Origin: Endozoicomonas sp. 8E
GTDB lineage: Bacteria; Pseudomonadota; Gammaproteobacteria; Pseudomonadales; Endozoicomonadaceae
Assembly: GCF_032883915.1 (NCBI RefSeq)
Contig: NZ_CP120717.1
Location: forward strand, 3,479,697 to 3,543,696
DNA length: 64,000 nt
Direction: 5' to 3'
The translations under genes and the position numbers were made by a program. The notes below the pieces were generated by a model. It was not told the DNA's origin, did no database searches, and saw only the letters and a list, made by a program, of their open reading frames with translations. This document shows, piece after piece, positions 45,264-55,590 of this stretch (position 1 is the first letter of the stretch; each line of letters begins with the position of its first letter).

Positions 45264-48200
45264 ATGAGACGCTCACAACAAAAAAAAGCTGCCTGCTCGA
45301 TGGTCCGATCACTGCTTCTGCTAGTGACGATGTTGTTTGGGGATTCGCTGCATGCATTGGAATTAGTCGGCTCAAGCCCGCTACCAGCTCATTTCCTGTA
45401 TTCCCATAAGTTAGCTGAGCCTGAACAGCCCGATCCTCTTCGAGGGTGTCACGAGTTGACTCCCGTCATTCCCGGCTTCATTCTCGTCATTCCCGGCTTA
45501 ATTCTCGTCATTCCCGCGAAGGCGGGAATCCACACTGACTCACCACCAGAACCCTACTGCCCGGTGCCCCCTTGGCCTTGTCATCTCCGAGAAGGCAGGG
45601 ATCCACCGTTGGCGCTGGATTCCCGCCTTCGCGGGAATGACGACCTCAGTGCATGGGAACGAGCTGTTGGAGTTTTGCGACAGCCTCCGGAGCGTGGGAA
45701 CGAGTTGTTGGAGTTTTACGTGCCCCCTGAAGTTTTGGAGAAAACTTCAAATGCGCTGATCGCCAAGGGCGCCGCCGGAGGAGATGATGACGATAAGCCA
45801 CCTGACGGAAGCAGCGGGAGTCCTGACATAGAGCCCCAACCTGACCTTACCTTTATTTCTGATCCTGTCCAAACTTGTCTGCAGCAAAAAAAGCAACTGC
45901 TTATAATATTACAAATCAAACGACTATGGGCAATTATGACAGGCCAAACCACGCTGGCCCGGATTTTGTCAGACCGGATCATGATAATTGAAGCCGATCT
46001 TCTTGATCTGGAAAGGTCAGACCCTGGCACGATTCAACCGGGGCTGGTTCAGACATGGATGGTAGAGAATGGTCAGGAACTCAGAGTTTACCGTGAGATG
46101 GTTTCTGGCAAATTTTCTGGTCGGCAGGTGGGCAACGGGAAAAAGAACCAATCCTCCCGAACGACAAAAGCATCAACGACCGCGACAACAGGTCAGACCG
46201 GCCAGACAAGGGGATCTGCTGCCCGTAACAGGGGAACCGGTTCGACAGGCTTCAATGGTCGTGGAGGCGATGACCCACTGAAACCCTCAGCTGAGCAGCA
46301 TACCGGACATTCGGTTGTCGCTTGTTCGAAGTGTGACAAGGCACTGAATCCACAGGAATTAGAACGTGTAGCAAATCAGACAGCAGCTACAGCGTTGTTG
46401 TGCAACAAGTGCCTGTCGGGCATTCAAGGTAACAAAAGGGTAAGACGAATCCGGGAAGAAGCAGAACCGGATTCACCAGAACCTGCTCCGAAAAAAAAGA
46501 AGGGCCCGGATAGAAAGAGAAATAGTTCAACAGCTGTTGCTGAACCAGCGGCCAAAAAAAATAAACCGGCAGACACTCAGATCCCCGATGACCCATTGGA
46601 AAAAATAAAAGCAAATATCAAGTACGAATTAAGTCAGGAAGAGCTGAAAAAAGCGCAAACACTGATGGCGATATTCAAGGAAAAAAACATCACTGCCAAG
46701 GACACTTTTTATAAGCTGCTTGGTTTCGTAGATAGAGATTCTTTTAATGGCTTCTTCGATAATGCCGCCGCCTTTTTTGGGCACCTTTCTAAAAACGTCA
46801 AAAATACAGGCATGCTGACCAGCATGCTGAATAATAGCAAAAAACATATCCGTAGTTTTGCAGAGCGTAGCCAGGATGAACTCGAATATTTAGCGAGTTT
46901 AGATGTAGTGACTTCTTTCTCGTCCATGAATAATGGCAAAGGTGTGCCCACACATGAGCAAGTGAAAGCAATACTGGGCTGGCCAGAATGGAAAGACAGG
47001 GATGGCGAGTTTAATACGAAGTTGTTCCGATCCTTCTCGTCAATGCATAGTGGCAAAGGCATGCTCAAACATGAACAAGTGAAAGAGGTGCTGGGCTGGC
47101 CGGAGTGGAAAGACAAGGATGGCGAGTTCAGTATGGAGCTGTTCCGCTCCTTATCATCTATGAACAGTAGTAAAGGCATGCTCAAACATGAGGAAGTGAA
47201 AGAGGTGCTGGCCTGGTCGGAATGGAAAGACAAGGATGGCGAGTTCAGTATGGAACTGTTCCGCTCCTTCTCATCCATGAACAGTGGTAAAGGCATGCTC
47301 AAACAAGAGGAAGTGAAAGAGGTGCTGGGCTGGCCGGAATGGAAAGACGAGGATGGCGAGTTCAGTATGGAGTTGTTCCGTTCCTTCTCGTCTATGAACC
47401 ATGGCAAGGGCATCCTGAAACATAAGCAAGTGAAAGAGGTGCTGGGTTGGTCGGAATGGAATGACAGGGAGGGCGAGTTCAGTATGGAGCTTTTCCGCTC
47501 CTTCTCATCCATGAATAGTAGTAAAGGCATGCTCAAACATGAGGAAGTGAAAGAGGTGCTGGGCTGGCCGGAATGGAAAGACAAGGATGGCGAGTTAAAT
47601 ATGGAGCTGTTCCGCTCCTTCTCATCCATGAACAATGGTAAAGGCGTGCTCAAAAAAAAGGAAGTGAAAGAGGTGCTGGGTTGGCCGGAATGGAAAGACA
47701 AGGATGGCGAGTTAAATATGGAGCTGTTCCGCTCCTTTTCATCAATGAACAATGGTAAAGGCATTCTGACACATGAGCAAGTGAAAGAGGTGTTGAACTG
47801 GCCGGAATGGAAGGACAAGAATGACGACTTCAGCATGGAGCTGTTTCGCGCCTTCTCATCCATGAACAATGGCAAAGGCATGCTCAAACATGAGCAAGTG
47901 AAAGAGGTGCTGAGCTGGCCGGAATGGAAAGACAAGGATGGTGAGTTCAGTATGGAGCTGTTCCGCTCCTTCTCATCCATGAATAATGGCAAAGGCGTGC
48001 TCAAACATGAGGAAGTGAAAGAGGTGCTCGGCTGGCCGGAATGGAAAGACAAGGATGGCGAGTTCATTATAGAGCTGTTCCGCTCCTTCTCGTCTATGAA
48101 TCATGGCAAAGGAATGCTCAAACAAGAGGAAGTGAAAGAGGTGCTGGGCTGGCGGGAATGGAAAGACAAGGATGGCGAGTTCAACATTGAGCTGTTCCGC

Positions 48201-50435
48201 GCCCTCTCATCCATGACCAGTAGTAAAGGCATGCTCAAACATGAGGAAGTGAAAGAGGTGCTGGCCTGGTCAGAATGGAAAGACAAGGATGGTGAGTTCA
48301 TTATGGAGCTGTTCCGCGCCCTCTCATCCATGAACAGTGGTAAAGGCATGCTCAAACATGAGGAAGTGAAAGAGGTGCTGGCTTGGCCGGAATGGAAAGA
48401 CAAGCATGGCGAGTTCATTATGGAGCTGTTCCGTTCCTTCTCGTCTATGAATCATGGCAAAGGCATGCTCAAACGTGAGCAAGTGAAAGAGGTGCTGGGC
48501 TGGCCGGAATGGAAAGACAAGCATGGCGAGTTCAACATTGAGCTGTTCCGTTCCTTCTCATCCATGAACAATGGTAAAGGCATGCTCAAACATGAGCAAG
48601 TGAAAGAGGTGCTGAGCTGGCCGGAATGGAAAGACAGGGATGGCAAGTTCAACATTGAGCTGTTCCGCGCCTTCTCGTCCATGAATAACCGCAAGGGCAT
48701 GATTAAACATGAAGAAGTGAAAGAGGTGCTGGGCTGGTCTGAATGGAAACACAAGGGTGGCGAGCTCAATATAAAGCTGTTCCGCGTTTTCTCATCCATG
48801 CATCACAGCCAAGGCTTGCCCAAACATGAGCATGTGGAAAAAGTGCTGGACTGGATACGATACCGGGGTGCCCCCAATCATTGGCTACTGCACATTATGA
48901 CCAGGCTCTGGTCATCAGCAGGGCTACCTGCTATCAAAGTGCTGCAACGTCAGGAAACACAACTGAAACAGTCGCTGCTTACAGAATTGACCGGAGAGCG
49001 TAGCGACCCGGACAATAAAGGAGATGACGAATACAATAGCGACTCAGATGATGAAGAGGACAGATACAATCGCCAGATAAAAACAGTCGCTCTTTATCTT
49101 TCCACCTCTAAGCCAGACTGGTCACTAACATGGACGGTATTAAAACAGTTCTGTCAATTCCATGAAAAGACTAAAACGCTTCTGATGCTGGAATCATTGA
49201 TAGGGCTTTTATCTTCTTCTGGAGGAAAAAGTGTCAAACGTTTCCTTCAGGCTAATCAACTGGATCGGCATTTTTTGTGGCGTCATTCAATGAAAGCCGT
49301 GCCTTTGCACGTGTTAAATAGAGCAATATTTCTGTGTTCTTCCGATGAAGACAGGGAGCGTTTTGTCTATTTTGCCAAGCGGCTGAAGTCATTGCCGGAT
49401 AAAAGACTATGGGAGCAGTATTCAGCCCTGTTGCAACCATTATCGGCGGTGCTGAAACTCGACTCTATGCAAAGGTTCTATCTGGAAATCCTGCAACCCT
49501 TAACAAAAGATGATCAGCTGCGTTTTCTGGATGCCAGCCATGCCCAGGCTGTATTCGATCTGTTTCCCTCGTTGAGTGCCCTGCAAAAACTCAGCAGAGA
49601 GCATTCTTTCCATTGGCTGAACAAGCTGCTTGAAGCCTGCCTGCAACTAAAAACCCATGACATCACCAAAGGAGGCATCCAGATACTGTTTGAAGCGCTG
49701 CTCAAAACCCATAGTCTTCTACCTTGGGATCATGATATCCCTGATCACTTTTTGTCCGGGATGCGAACAACCGAAGATAACCATGTTGAGATACCTGTCT
49801 CCGGACTTATCCAATCAGGAGAACAGTTGGCCCTGAGCTATATCGCTGTGTTGATGCAGAACCTCAACGAGATGTCTTTTACCGTCAAAGGGCAGTGGCT
49901 TGAGGTTGAAGTGTCGGGTGATGATGTTCAGACCTATCGCTACCCAATGCCACAGCTGAAAATACAGAGTGAAAAAATGGCCATCAGCAACTGGTCAGAG
50001 GAACAGTTCAGGACTGTTTTGAAAATCACCGGGATATCTGAACACTATTATTTGACTGCAGATCAATGGCAGAAACTGGATAACGTTCAATCCAGGCAAG
50101 CTGAAGCCTATCAGCCAGAGAATGAATTGGAACAACAAAAACAGGCGTTCGGCAGTTTATGGTTAAAGCTCAAGCAGACAGAAATTTTTGGCAGCGAAAT
50201 ACTGAATTTACTGGAGGAGTATGAGAGCGAAATGGAGCTTATGCATATAGTGACCCTCCTTAAAAAAGCCAAAATCGATACCGATAACCGCGTACTGGAA
50301 GAATGGCGGCAACGGGCGTGCAGTAAAATAGAACAGTTAAAAAAGCAAGACCCTTTATTATCCGATGTTGATCCTGATGTTTATCAGGGTTGTCAGGAAC
50401 TGGAGTTGCTTGATGAGTGTGGGAGTATTTTATAA
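45264..50435 (+). CDS. E4: paralogue, 1723 aa
   Basis: It has the common signal peptide type and a MITE insert of 82 codons. The zinc-ribbon is intact (CSKCDKALN...CNKC). The second lysine block is altered to AAKKNKPAD, the only such change. Sixteen repeats and a half unit begin at residue 552. The acidic insert DSDDEEDRYN is present. Near the C-terminus it differs from its paralogues at TDNRVLEEWRQRACS, while the others have SATHILEEW. The stop is followed by TTTTATAAGGCTTCTAAAAA, the spacer type shared with E5 and E6. Confidence 0.8.
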   Translation: MRRSQQKKAACSMVRSLLLLVTMLFGDSLHALELVGSSPLPAHFLYSHKLAEPEQPDPLRGCHELTPVIPGFILVIPGLILVIPAKAGIHTDSPPEPYCPVPPWPCHLREGRDPPLALDSRLRGNDDLSAWERAVGVLRQPPERGNELLEFYVPPEVLEKTSNALIAKGAAGGDDDDKPPDGSSGSPDIEPQPDLTFISDPVQTCLQQKKQLLIILQIKRLWAIMTGQTTLARILSDRIMIIEADLLDLERSDPGTIQPGLVQTWMVENGQELRVYREMVSGKFSGRQVGNGKKNQSSRTTKASTTATTGQTGQTRGSAARNRGTGSTGFNGRGGDDPLKPSAEQHTGHSVVACSKCDKALNPQELERVANQTAATALLCNKCLSGIQGNKRVRRIREEAEPDSPEPAPKKKKGPDRKRNSSTAVAEPAAKKNKPADTQIPDDPLEKIKANIKYELSQEELKKAQTLMAIFKEKNITAKDTFYKLLGFVDRDSFNGFFDNAAAFFGHLSKNVKNTGMLTSMLNNSKKHIRSFAERSQDELEYLASLDVVTSFSSMNNGKGVPTHEQVKAILGWPEWKDRDGEFNTKLFRSFSSMHSGKGMLKHEQVKEVLGWPEWKDKDGEFSMELFRSLSSMNSSKGMLKHEEVKEVLAWSEWKDKDGEFSMELFRSFSSMNSGKGMLKQEEVKEVLGWPEWKDEDGEFSMELFRSFSSMNHGKGILKHKQVKEVLGWSEWNDREGEFSMELFRSFSSMNSSKGMLKHEEVKEVLGWPEWKDKDGELNMELFRSFSSMNNGKGVLKKKEVKEVLGWPEWKDKDGELNMELFRSFSSMNNGKGILTHEQVKEVLNWPEWKDKNDDFSMELFRAFSSMNNGKGMLKHEQVKEVLSWPEWKDKDGEFSMELFRSFSSMNNGKGVLKHEEVKEVLGWPEWKDKDGEFIIELFRSFSSMNHGKGMLKQEEVKEVLGWREWKDKDGEFNIELFRALSSMTSSKGMLKHEEVKEVLAWSEWKDKDGEFIMELFRALSSMNSGKGMLKHEEVKEVLAWPEWKDKHGEFIMELFRSFSSMNHGKGMLKREQVKEVLGWPEWKDKHGEFNIELFRSFSSMNNGKGMLKHEQVKEVLSWPEWKDRDGKFNIELFRAFSSMNNRKGMIKHEEVKEVLGWSEWKHKGGELNIKLFRVFSSMHHSQGLPKHEHVEKVLDWIRYRGAPNHWLLHIMTRLWSSAGLPAIKVLQRQETQLKQSLLTELTGERSDPDNKGDDEYNSDSDDEEDRYNRQIKTVALYLSTSKPDWSLTWTVLKQFCQFHEKTKTLLMLESLIGLLSSSGGKSVKRFLQANQLDRHFLWRHSMKAVPLHVLNRAIFLCSSDEDRERFVYFAKRLKSLPDKRLWEQYSALLQPLSAVLKLDSMQRFYLEILQPLTKDDQLRFLDASHAQAVFDLFPSLSALQKLSREHSFHWLNKLLEACLQLKTHDITKGGIQILFEALLKTHSLLPWDHDIPDHFLSGMRTTEDNHVEIPVSGLIQSGEQLALSYIAVLMQNLNEMSFTVKGQWLEVEVSGDDVQTYRYPMPQLKIQSEKMAISNWSEEQFRTVLKITGISEHYYLTADQWQKLDNVQSRQAEAYQPENELEQQKQAFGSLWLKLKQTEIFGSEILNLLEEYESEMELMHIVTLLKKAKIDTDNRVLEEWRQRACSKIEQLKKQDPLLSDVDPDVYQGCQELELLDECGSIL
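45442..45687. mobile_element. In-frame MITE insert in E4 (246 bp)
   Basis: This copy is 82 codons long and has two 21-bp units more than E2. The two added units are GGCTTCATTCTCGTCATTCCC and a GGCTTAATT variant. The insert encodes VIPGFILVIPGLILVIP. Confidence 0.85.
46917..48854 (+). repeat. E4 repeat array: 16 full and one half 117-bp unit
   Basis: Variable dipeptides read NG, SG, SS, SG, HG, SS, NG, NG, NG, NG, HG, SS, SG, HG, NG, NR, HS. Unit 8 has an unusual acidic turn (DKNDDFSM) that reappears in E6 unit 12, a sign of exchange between genes. Confidence 0.95.
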
Positions 50436-50622
50436 AAAGACTTGTGTCGTTTTATAAGGCTTCTAAAAAAAACTGTCTGCCAACTCCGTTTATGGCAAGC
50501 TCGCCAGTGCGGTGCTATAAAATCTAGCGCAGACGTGAATCATCAGGCCTAAGTCGGATGACGTGCGAATTTTTTCCACTAGCGAATGGATTCACGGAAG
50601 CTGATTTTATTAGCCTGGATCT

Positions 50623-53600
50623 ATGAGACGCTCACAACAAAAAAAAGCTGCCTGCTCGATGGTCCGATCACTGCTTGTGCTAGTGACGATGTTGTTTGGG
50701 GATTCGCTGCATGCAGTGGAATTAGTCGGCTCAAGTCCGCTACCAGCTCATTTCCTGTATTCCCATAAGTTAGTTGAACCTGAACAGCCCGATCCTCTTC
50801 GAGGGTGTCACGAGTTGACGCCCGTCATTCCCGGCTTCATTCTCGTCATTCCCGGCTTCATTCTCGTCATTCCCGCGAAGGCGGGAATCCACACTGGCTC
50901 ACCACCAGAACCCTACTGCCCGGTGCCCCCCTGGCCTTGTCATCCCCGAGAAGGCAGAGATCCACCGTTGGCGCTGGATTCCCGCCTTCGCGGGAATGAC
51001 GACCTCAGAGCATGGGAACGAGCTGTTGGAGTTTTGCGACAGCCTCCGGAGCGTGGGAACGAGTTGTTGGAGTTTTACGTGCCCCCTGAAGTTTTGGAGA
51101 AAACTTCAAATGCGCTGATCGCCAGGGGCGCCGCCGGAGGAGATGATGACGATCAGCCACCTGACGGAAACAGCGGGAGTCCTGAACCAGAGCCCCAACC
51201 TGACCTTACCCTTATTCCTGATCCTGTCCAAACTTGTCTGCAGCAAAAAAAGCAACTACTTGTAATATTACAAATCAAACGACTATGGGCAATTATGACA
51301 GGCCAGACCACGCTGGCCCGGATTTTGTCAGACCGGATCATGGTGATTGAAGCCGATCTTCTTGATCTGGAAAGATCAGACACTGGCACGATTCAACCGG
51401 GGCTGGTTCAGACATGGTTGGCAGAGAATGGTCAGGAACTGAGAGTTTACCGTGAGATGGTTTCTGGCAAATATTCTGGCCGACAGGTGGGCAACGGGAA
51501 AAAGAACCAATCCTCCCGAATGACCAAAGCATCAACGACCGCGACAACAGGTCAGACGACAAGGGGATCTGCTGCCCGTAACAAGGGAACCGGTTCGACA
51601 GGCGCCAATGGTCGTGGAGGCGATGACCCACTGAGTCCATTAGCTGAGCAGGATACGGGTAACTCAATTGTCACTTGTTCAAAATGTGACAAAGTACTGA
51701 ATCCACAAGAATTAGAACGTATAGCAAATCAGACAACAGCTTCAGCGTTGTTGTGCAACAAGTGCCTGTCGGGCATTCAAGGTAACAAAAGGGTAAAACG
51801 AATCCGGGAAGAAGCAGAACCGGATTCATCAGAACCTGCTCAGAAAAAAAAGAAGGGCCCGGCTAGAAAGAGAAAAGATTCAACCGCTGTTGCTGAACCA
51901 GCGGCCAAAAAAAAGAAACCGCCGGACACTCAGATCCCCGATGACCTATTGGAAAAAATAAAAGCAAATATCAAGTACGAATTAAGTCAGGAAGAGCTGC
52001 AAAAAGTGCAAACTCTGGTGGCGGTATTCAAGAAAAATAACATCGCTGTAAAAAACACTTTTTACAAGCTGCCTGGTTGTGTAGACAGAAAGTCTTTTAA
52101 TGGTTTCTTCGATAATGCCGCCGCCTTTTTTGGGCACCTTTCTGAAAACTTCAAAAATACAGGCATGCTGACCGGCATGCTGGGTAATAAAAAAATACAT
52201 ATCCGTAGTTTCGCAGAACGTAGCCTGAGTGAACTCGAATATTTAGCAAGTTTGGATCTATTGAATTCCTTCTCGTCCATGAGTAATAGCAGAGGCGTGC
52301 CCACACATGAACAAGTGAAAGCAATACTGGGCTGGCCAGAATGGAAAGACAGGGATGGCGAGTTTAATACGAAGTTGTTCCGTTCCTTCTCGTCAATGAA
52401 CAATGGCAAAGGCATGCTCAAACATGAGCAAGTGAAAGAGGTGCTGGGCTGGCCGGAATGGAAGGACAAGGATGGAGAGTTCAACATGGAGCTGTTCCGC
52501 TCCTTCTCGTCTATGAATCATGGCAAAGGCATGCTCAAACATGAGCAAGTGAAAGAGGTGCTGGCCTGGTCGGAATGGAAAGACAAGGATGGCGAGTTCA
52601 ATATGGAGCTGTTCCGCTCCTTCTCGTCTATGAATAGTAGCAAAGGCATGCTCAAACATGAGCAAGTGAAAGAGGTGCTGGGCTGGAAGGAATGGAAAGA
52701 CAAGCATGGCGAGTTCAACATGGAGCTGTTCCGCGCCTTCTCGTCTATGAATCATGGCAAAGGCATGCTCAAACATGAGCAAGTGAAAGAGCTGCTGGGC
52801 TGGCTGGAATGGAAAGACAAGGATGGCGAGTTCAATATCGAGCTGTTCCGCTCCTTCTCATCTATGAGTCATGGCAAGGGCGTGCTCCAACATGAGCAAG
52901 TGAAACTAGTGCTGGGCTGGCCGGAATGGAAAGACAAGGATGGTGAGTTCAGTATGAAGCTGTTCCGCTCCTTCTCATCTATGAACAGTAGTAAAGGTAT
53001 GCTCAAACAAGAGGAAGTGAAAGAGGTTCTGAGCTGGCCGGAATGGAAAGACAAGGATGGCGAGTTCAACATGGAGCTGTTCCGCTCCTTCTCATCCATG
53101 AATCATAGAAAAGGCATGCTCAAACATGAGCAAGTGAAAGAGGTGTTGGGTTGGCCGGAATGGAAAGACAAGGATGGCGAGTTCAATATGGAGCTGTTCC
53201 GCTCCTTCTCATCCATGAACAGTGGTAAAGGTATGCTCAAACATGAGCAAGTGAAAGAGGTGCTGGGCTGGCCGGAATGGAAGGACAAGGATGGTGAGTT
53301 CAGCATGGAGCTGTTCCGCTCCTTCTCATCCATCAACAATGGTAAAGGCACCCTCAAACATGAGCAAGTGAAGGAGGTGCTGAGCTGGCCGGAATGGAAA
53401 GACAAGGATGGTGAGTTCAGTATGGAGCTGTTCCGCTCTTTCTCATCCATGAACAATGGTAAAGGCGTGCTCAAAAAAAAGGAAGCGAAAGAGGTGCTGG
53501 GTTGGCCGGAATGGAAAGACAAGGATGGCGAGTTCAGTATGGAGCTGTTCCGCTCCTTCTCATCCATGAACAATGGTAAAGGTGTACTCAAAAAAAAGGA

Positions 53601-55404
53601 AGTGAAAGAGGTGCTGGGCTGGCCGGAATGGAAGGGCAAAGATGGCGAGCTCAATATGGAGCTGTTCCGCTCCTTCTCATCCATGAACAATAGTAAAGGC
53701 GTGCCCACACATGAGCAAGTGAAAGAGGTACTGAACTGGCCTGAATGGAAACACAAGGGTGGCGAGCTCAATATAAAGCTGTTCCGCATTTTCGCGTCGA
53801 TGAATCACAGCCAAGGCTTGCCCAAACATGAGCCTGTGAAAAAAGTGCTGGACTGGATAGGTTGCCGGGGAGCGCCCAATCACAGGCTACTGCAAATCAT
53901 GCTCAGGCTCTGGGTATCAGCAGGGCTACCTGCTATCAAGATGCTGCAACATTGGGAAACACAACTGAAACAGTTACTGCTTACAGAACTTACCGGAGAA
54001 CTTAGCAGCCCGGATAATGAAGGAGATGATAAATACAATCGCCAGATAAAAACAGTCGCTCTTTATCTTTCCACCCCTAAGCCGGAGTGGTCGCTAAGAT
54101 GGACAGTTTTAGAACAGTTCTGCCAATTGCATAAAGAGGCTGAAACGCTTCTGATGCTGGAATCATTGATAGGATTTTTATCTTCTTCTGGGGGGAAAAG
54201 CGTCAAACGCTACCTTCAGGCTAATCAACCGGATCGGCATTTTTTGTGGCGTCATTCAATGAAAGCCGTGCCTTTGCACGTGTTAAATAGAGCAATGCTC
54301 CTGTGTTCTTGCGATGAAGACAGGGAGCGTTTTGTCTATTTTGCCAAGCGGCTGAAGTCATTGCCGGATAAAAGACTATGGGAGCAGTACTCAGCCCTGT
54401 TACAACCATTGTCGGCGGTGCTGAAACTCGACTTTATGCAAAGGCTCTATCTGGAAATCCTGCAACCCTTAACAAAAGATGATCAGCTGTGTTTTCTGGA
54501 TGCCAGCCATGCTCGGGCTGTATTTGATCTGTTTCCCTCGTTGAGCGCCCTGCAAAAACTTAGCAAAGAGCATTCTTCCCATTGGCTGAACAAGCTGCTT
54601 GAAGCCTGCCTGCAACTAAAAAACCATGACATCACCAAAGAAGGCATCCAGATACTGTTCGAAGCGCTGCTCAAAACCCATAGTCTTCTACCTTGGGATA
54701 ACGATATTCCCGGTCACTTTCTGTCCGGGATGCAAACAACCGACAATAACCATGTTGAGATACCTGTCTCCGGACTTATCCAATCAGGAGAACAGTTGGC
54801 CCTGAGCTATATCGCTGTGTTGATGCAGAACCTCAATGAGATGTCTTTTACCGTCAAAGGGCAGTGGCTTGAAGTTGAGATGCCAGCTGACGGAGTTCAA
54901 AACTACCGATTTCCAATGCCACAGCTGGAAATACAGGATGAAAAAATGGCCATCAGCAACTGGTCAGAGGAGCAGTTCAGGACTGTTTTGAAAATCACCG
55001 GGATATCTGAACACTATTATTTGACTGCAGATCAATGGCAGAAACTGGATAACGTTCAATCCAGGCAAGCTGAAGCACGTCAGCCAGAGAATGAATTGGA
55101 ACCACAAAAACAGGCGTTTGGCAGTTTATGGTTAAAGCTGAACCAGACAGAAATCTTTGGCAGCGAAATACTGAATTTACTGGATGAGTATGAGAGCGAA
55201 ATGGAGCTTATGCATACAGTGACCCTCCTGAAAAAAGCCAAAATCGATAGCGCTACTCACATACTGGAAGAATGGCGGCAAAGGGCGTGCAGAAAAATAG
55301 AACAGTTAAAAAAACAAGACCCTTTATTATCCGATGTTGATCCTGATGTTTATCAGGGTTGTCAGGAACTGGAGTTGCTTGATGGGTGTGGGAGTATTTT
55401 CTAA
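50623..55404 (+). CDS. E5: paralogue, 1593 aa
   Basis: It has the common signal peptide, with AVE instead of ALE after the cleavage region, and a MITE insert of 82 codons. In the linker two glycine-containing codons are missing (GQTTRGSAARN). The zinc-ribbon is CSKCDKVLN...CNKC and the lysine blocks are KKKKGPARKRKDS and KKKKPPD. Thirteen repeats and a half unit begin at residue 550. The acidic insert is absent. The pre-repeat segment reads LGNKKIHIRSFAERSLSEL, the E2 type, and differs from NNSKKHIRSFAERSQDEL of the other copies. Confidence 0.8.
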   Translation: MRRSQQKKAACSMVRSLLVLVTMLFGDSLHAVELVGSSPLPAHFLYSHKLVEPEQPDPLRGCHELTPVIPGFILVIPGFILVIPAKAGIHTGSPPEPYCPVPPWPCHPREGRDPPLALDSRLRGNDDLRAWERAVGVLRQPPERGNELLEFYVPPEVLEKTSNALIARGAAGGDDDDQPPDGNSGSPEPEPQPDLTLIPDPVQTCLQQKKQLLVILQIKRLWAIMTGQTTLARILSDRIMVIEADLLDLERSDTGTIQPGLVQTWLAENGQELRVYREMVSGKYSGRQVGNGKKNQSSRMTKASTTATTGQTTRGSAARNKGTGSTGANGRGGDDPLSPLAEQDTGNSIVTCSKCDKVLNPQELERIANQTTASALLCNKCLSGIQGNKRVKRIREEAEPDSSEPAQKKKKGPARKRKDSTAVAEPAAKKKKPPDTQIPDDLLEKIKANIKYELSQEELQKVQTLVAVFKKNNIAVKNTFYKLPGCVDRKSFNGFFDNAAAFFGHLSENFKNTGMLTGMLGNKKIHIRSFAERSLSELEYLASLDLLNSFSSMSNSRGVPTHEQVKAILGWPEWKDRDGEFNTKLFRSFSSMNNGKGMLKHEQVKEVLGWPEWKDKDGEFNMELFRSFSSMNHGKGMLKHEQVKEVLAWSEWKDKDGEFNMELFRSFSSMNSSKGMLKHEQVKEVLGWKEWKDKHGEFNMELFRAFSSMNHGKGMLKHEQVKELLGWLEWKDKDGEFNIELFRSFSSMSHGKGVLQHEQVKLVLGWPEWKDKDGEFSMKLFRSFSSMNSSKGMLKQEEVKEVLSWPEWKDKDGEFNMELFRSFSSMNHRKGMLKHEQVKEVLGWPEWKDKDGEFNMELFRSFSSMNSGKGMLKHEQVKEVLGWPEWKDKDGEFSMELFRSFSSINNGKGTLKHEQVKEVLSWPEWKDKDGEFSMELFRSFSSMNNGKGVLKKKEAKEVLGWPEWKDKDGEFSMELFRSFSSMNNGKGVLKKKEVKEVLGWPEWKGKDGELNMELFRSFSSMNNSKGVPTHEQVKEVLNWPEWKHKGGELNIKLFRIFASMNHSQGLPKHEPVKKVLDWIGCRGAPNHRLLQIMLRLWVSAGLPAIKMLQHWETQLKQLLLTELTGELSSPDNEGDDKYNRQIKTVALYLSTPKPEWSLRWTVLEQFCQLHKEAETLLMLESLIGFLSSSGGKSVKRYLQANQPDRHFLWRHSMKAVPLHVLNRAMLLCSCDEDRERFVYFAKRLKSLPDKRLWEQYSALLQPLSAVLKLDFMQRLYLEILQPLTKDDQLCFLDASHARAVFDLFPSLSALQKLSKEHSSHWLNKLLEACLQLKNHDITKEGIQILFEALLKTHSLLPWDNDIPGHFLSGMQTTDNNHVEIPVSGLIQSGEQLALSYIAVLMQNLNEMSFTVKGQWLEVEMPADGVQNYRFPMPQLEIQDEKMAISNWSEEQFRTVLKITGISEHYYLTADQWQKLDNVQSRQAEARQPENELEPQKQAFGSLWLKLNQTEIFGSEILNLLDEYESEMELMHTVTLLKKAKIDSATHILEEWRQRACRKIEQLKKQDPLLSDVDPDVYQGCQELELLDGCGSIF
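50801..51046. mobile_element. In-frame MITE insert in E5 (246 bp)
   Basis: This copy is 82 codons long with two identical GGCTTCATTCTCGTCATTCCC units. One base change gives GCCCGTCATT at the left, and THTG replaces THTD in the encoded peptide. Confidence 0.85.
52270..53856 (+). repeat. E5 repeat array: 13 full and one half 117-bp unit
   Basis: Variable dipeptides read NS, NG, HG, SS, HG, HG, SS, HR, SG, NG, NG, NG, NS, HS. The first unit has S instead of N before the dipeptide (MSNSRG), unlike all other first units. Confidence 0.95.
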
Positions 55405-55590
55405 AAAGACTTGTGTCGTCTGATAAGGCTTCTAAAAAAAACTGTCTGCCAACTCCGTTTATGGAAAGCTCGCCAGTGCGGTGCTATAAAATCTAGCGCA
55501 AACGTGAATCATCAGGCCTAAGCCGGATGACGTGCGAATTTTTCCACTAGCGAATGGATTCACAGAAGCTGATTTTATTAGCCTGGATCT

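Noticed and set aside
46709-48067. Long antisense open frames across the E repeat arrays (up to 452 codons, Ser/Pro/Phe-rich)
   Set aside because: They arise because the 117-bp unit is a multiple of 3 and its reverse frame happens to lack stops. They repeat in every array, have no start signals and mirror the sense codons.
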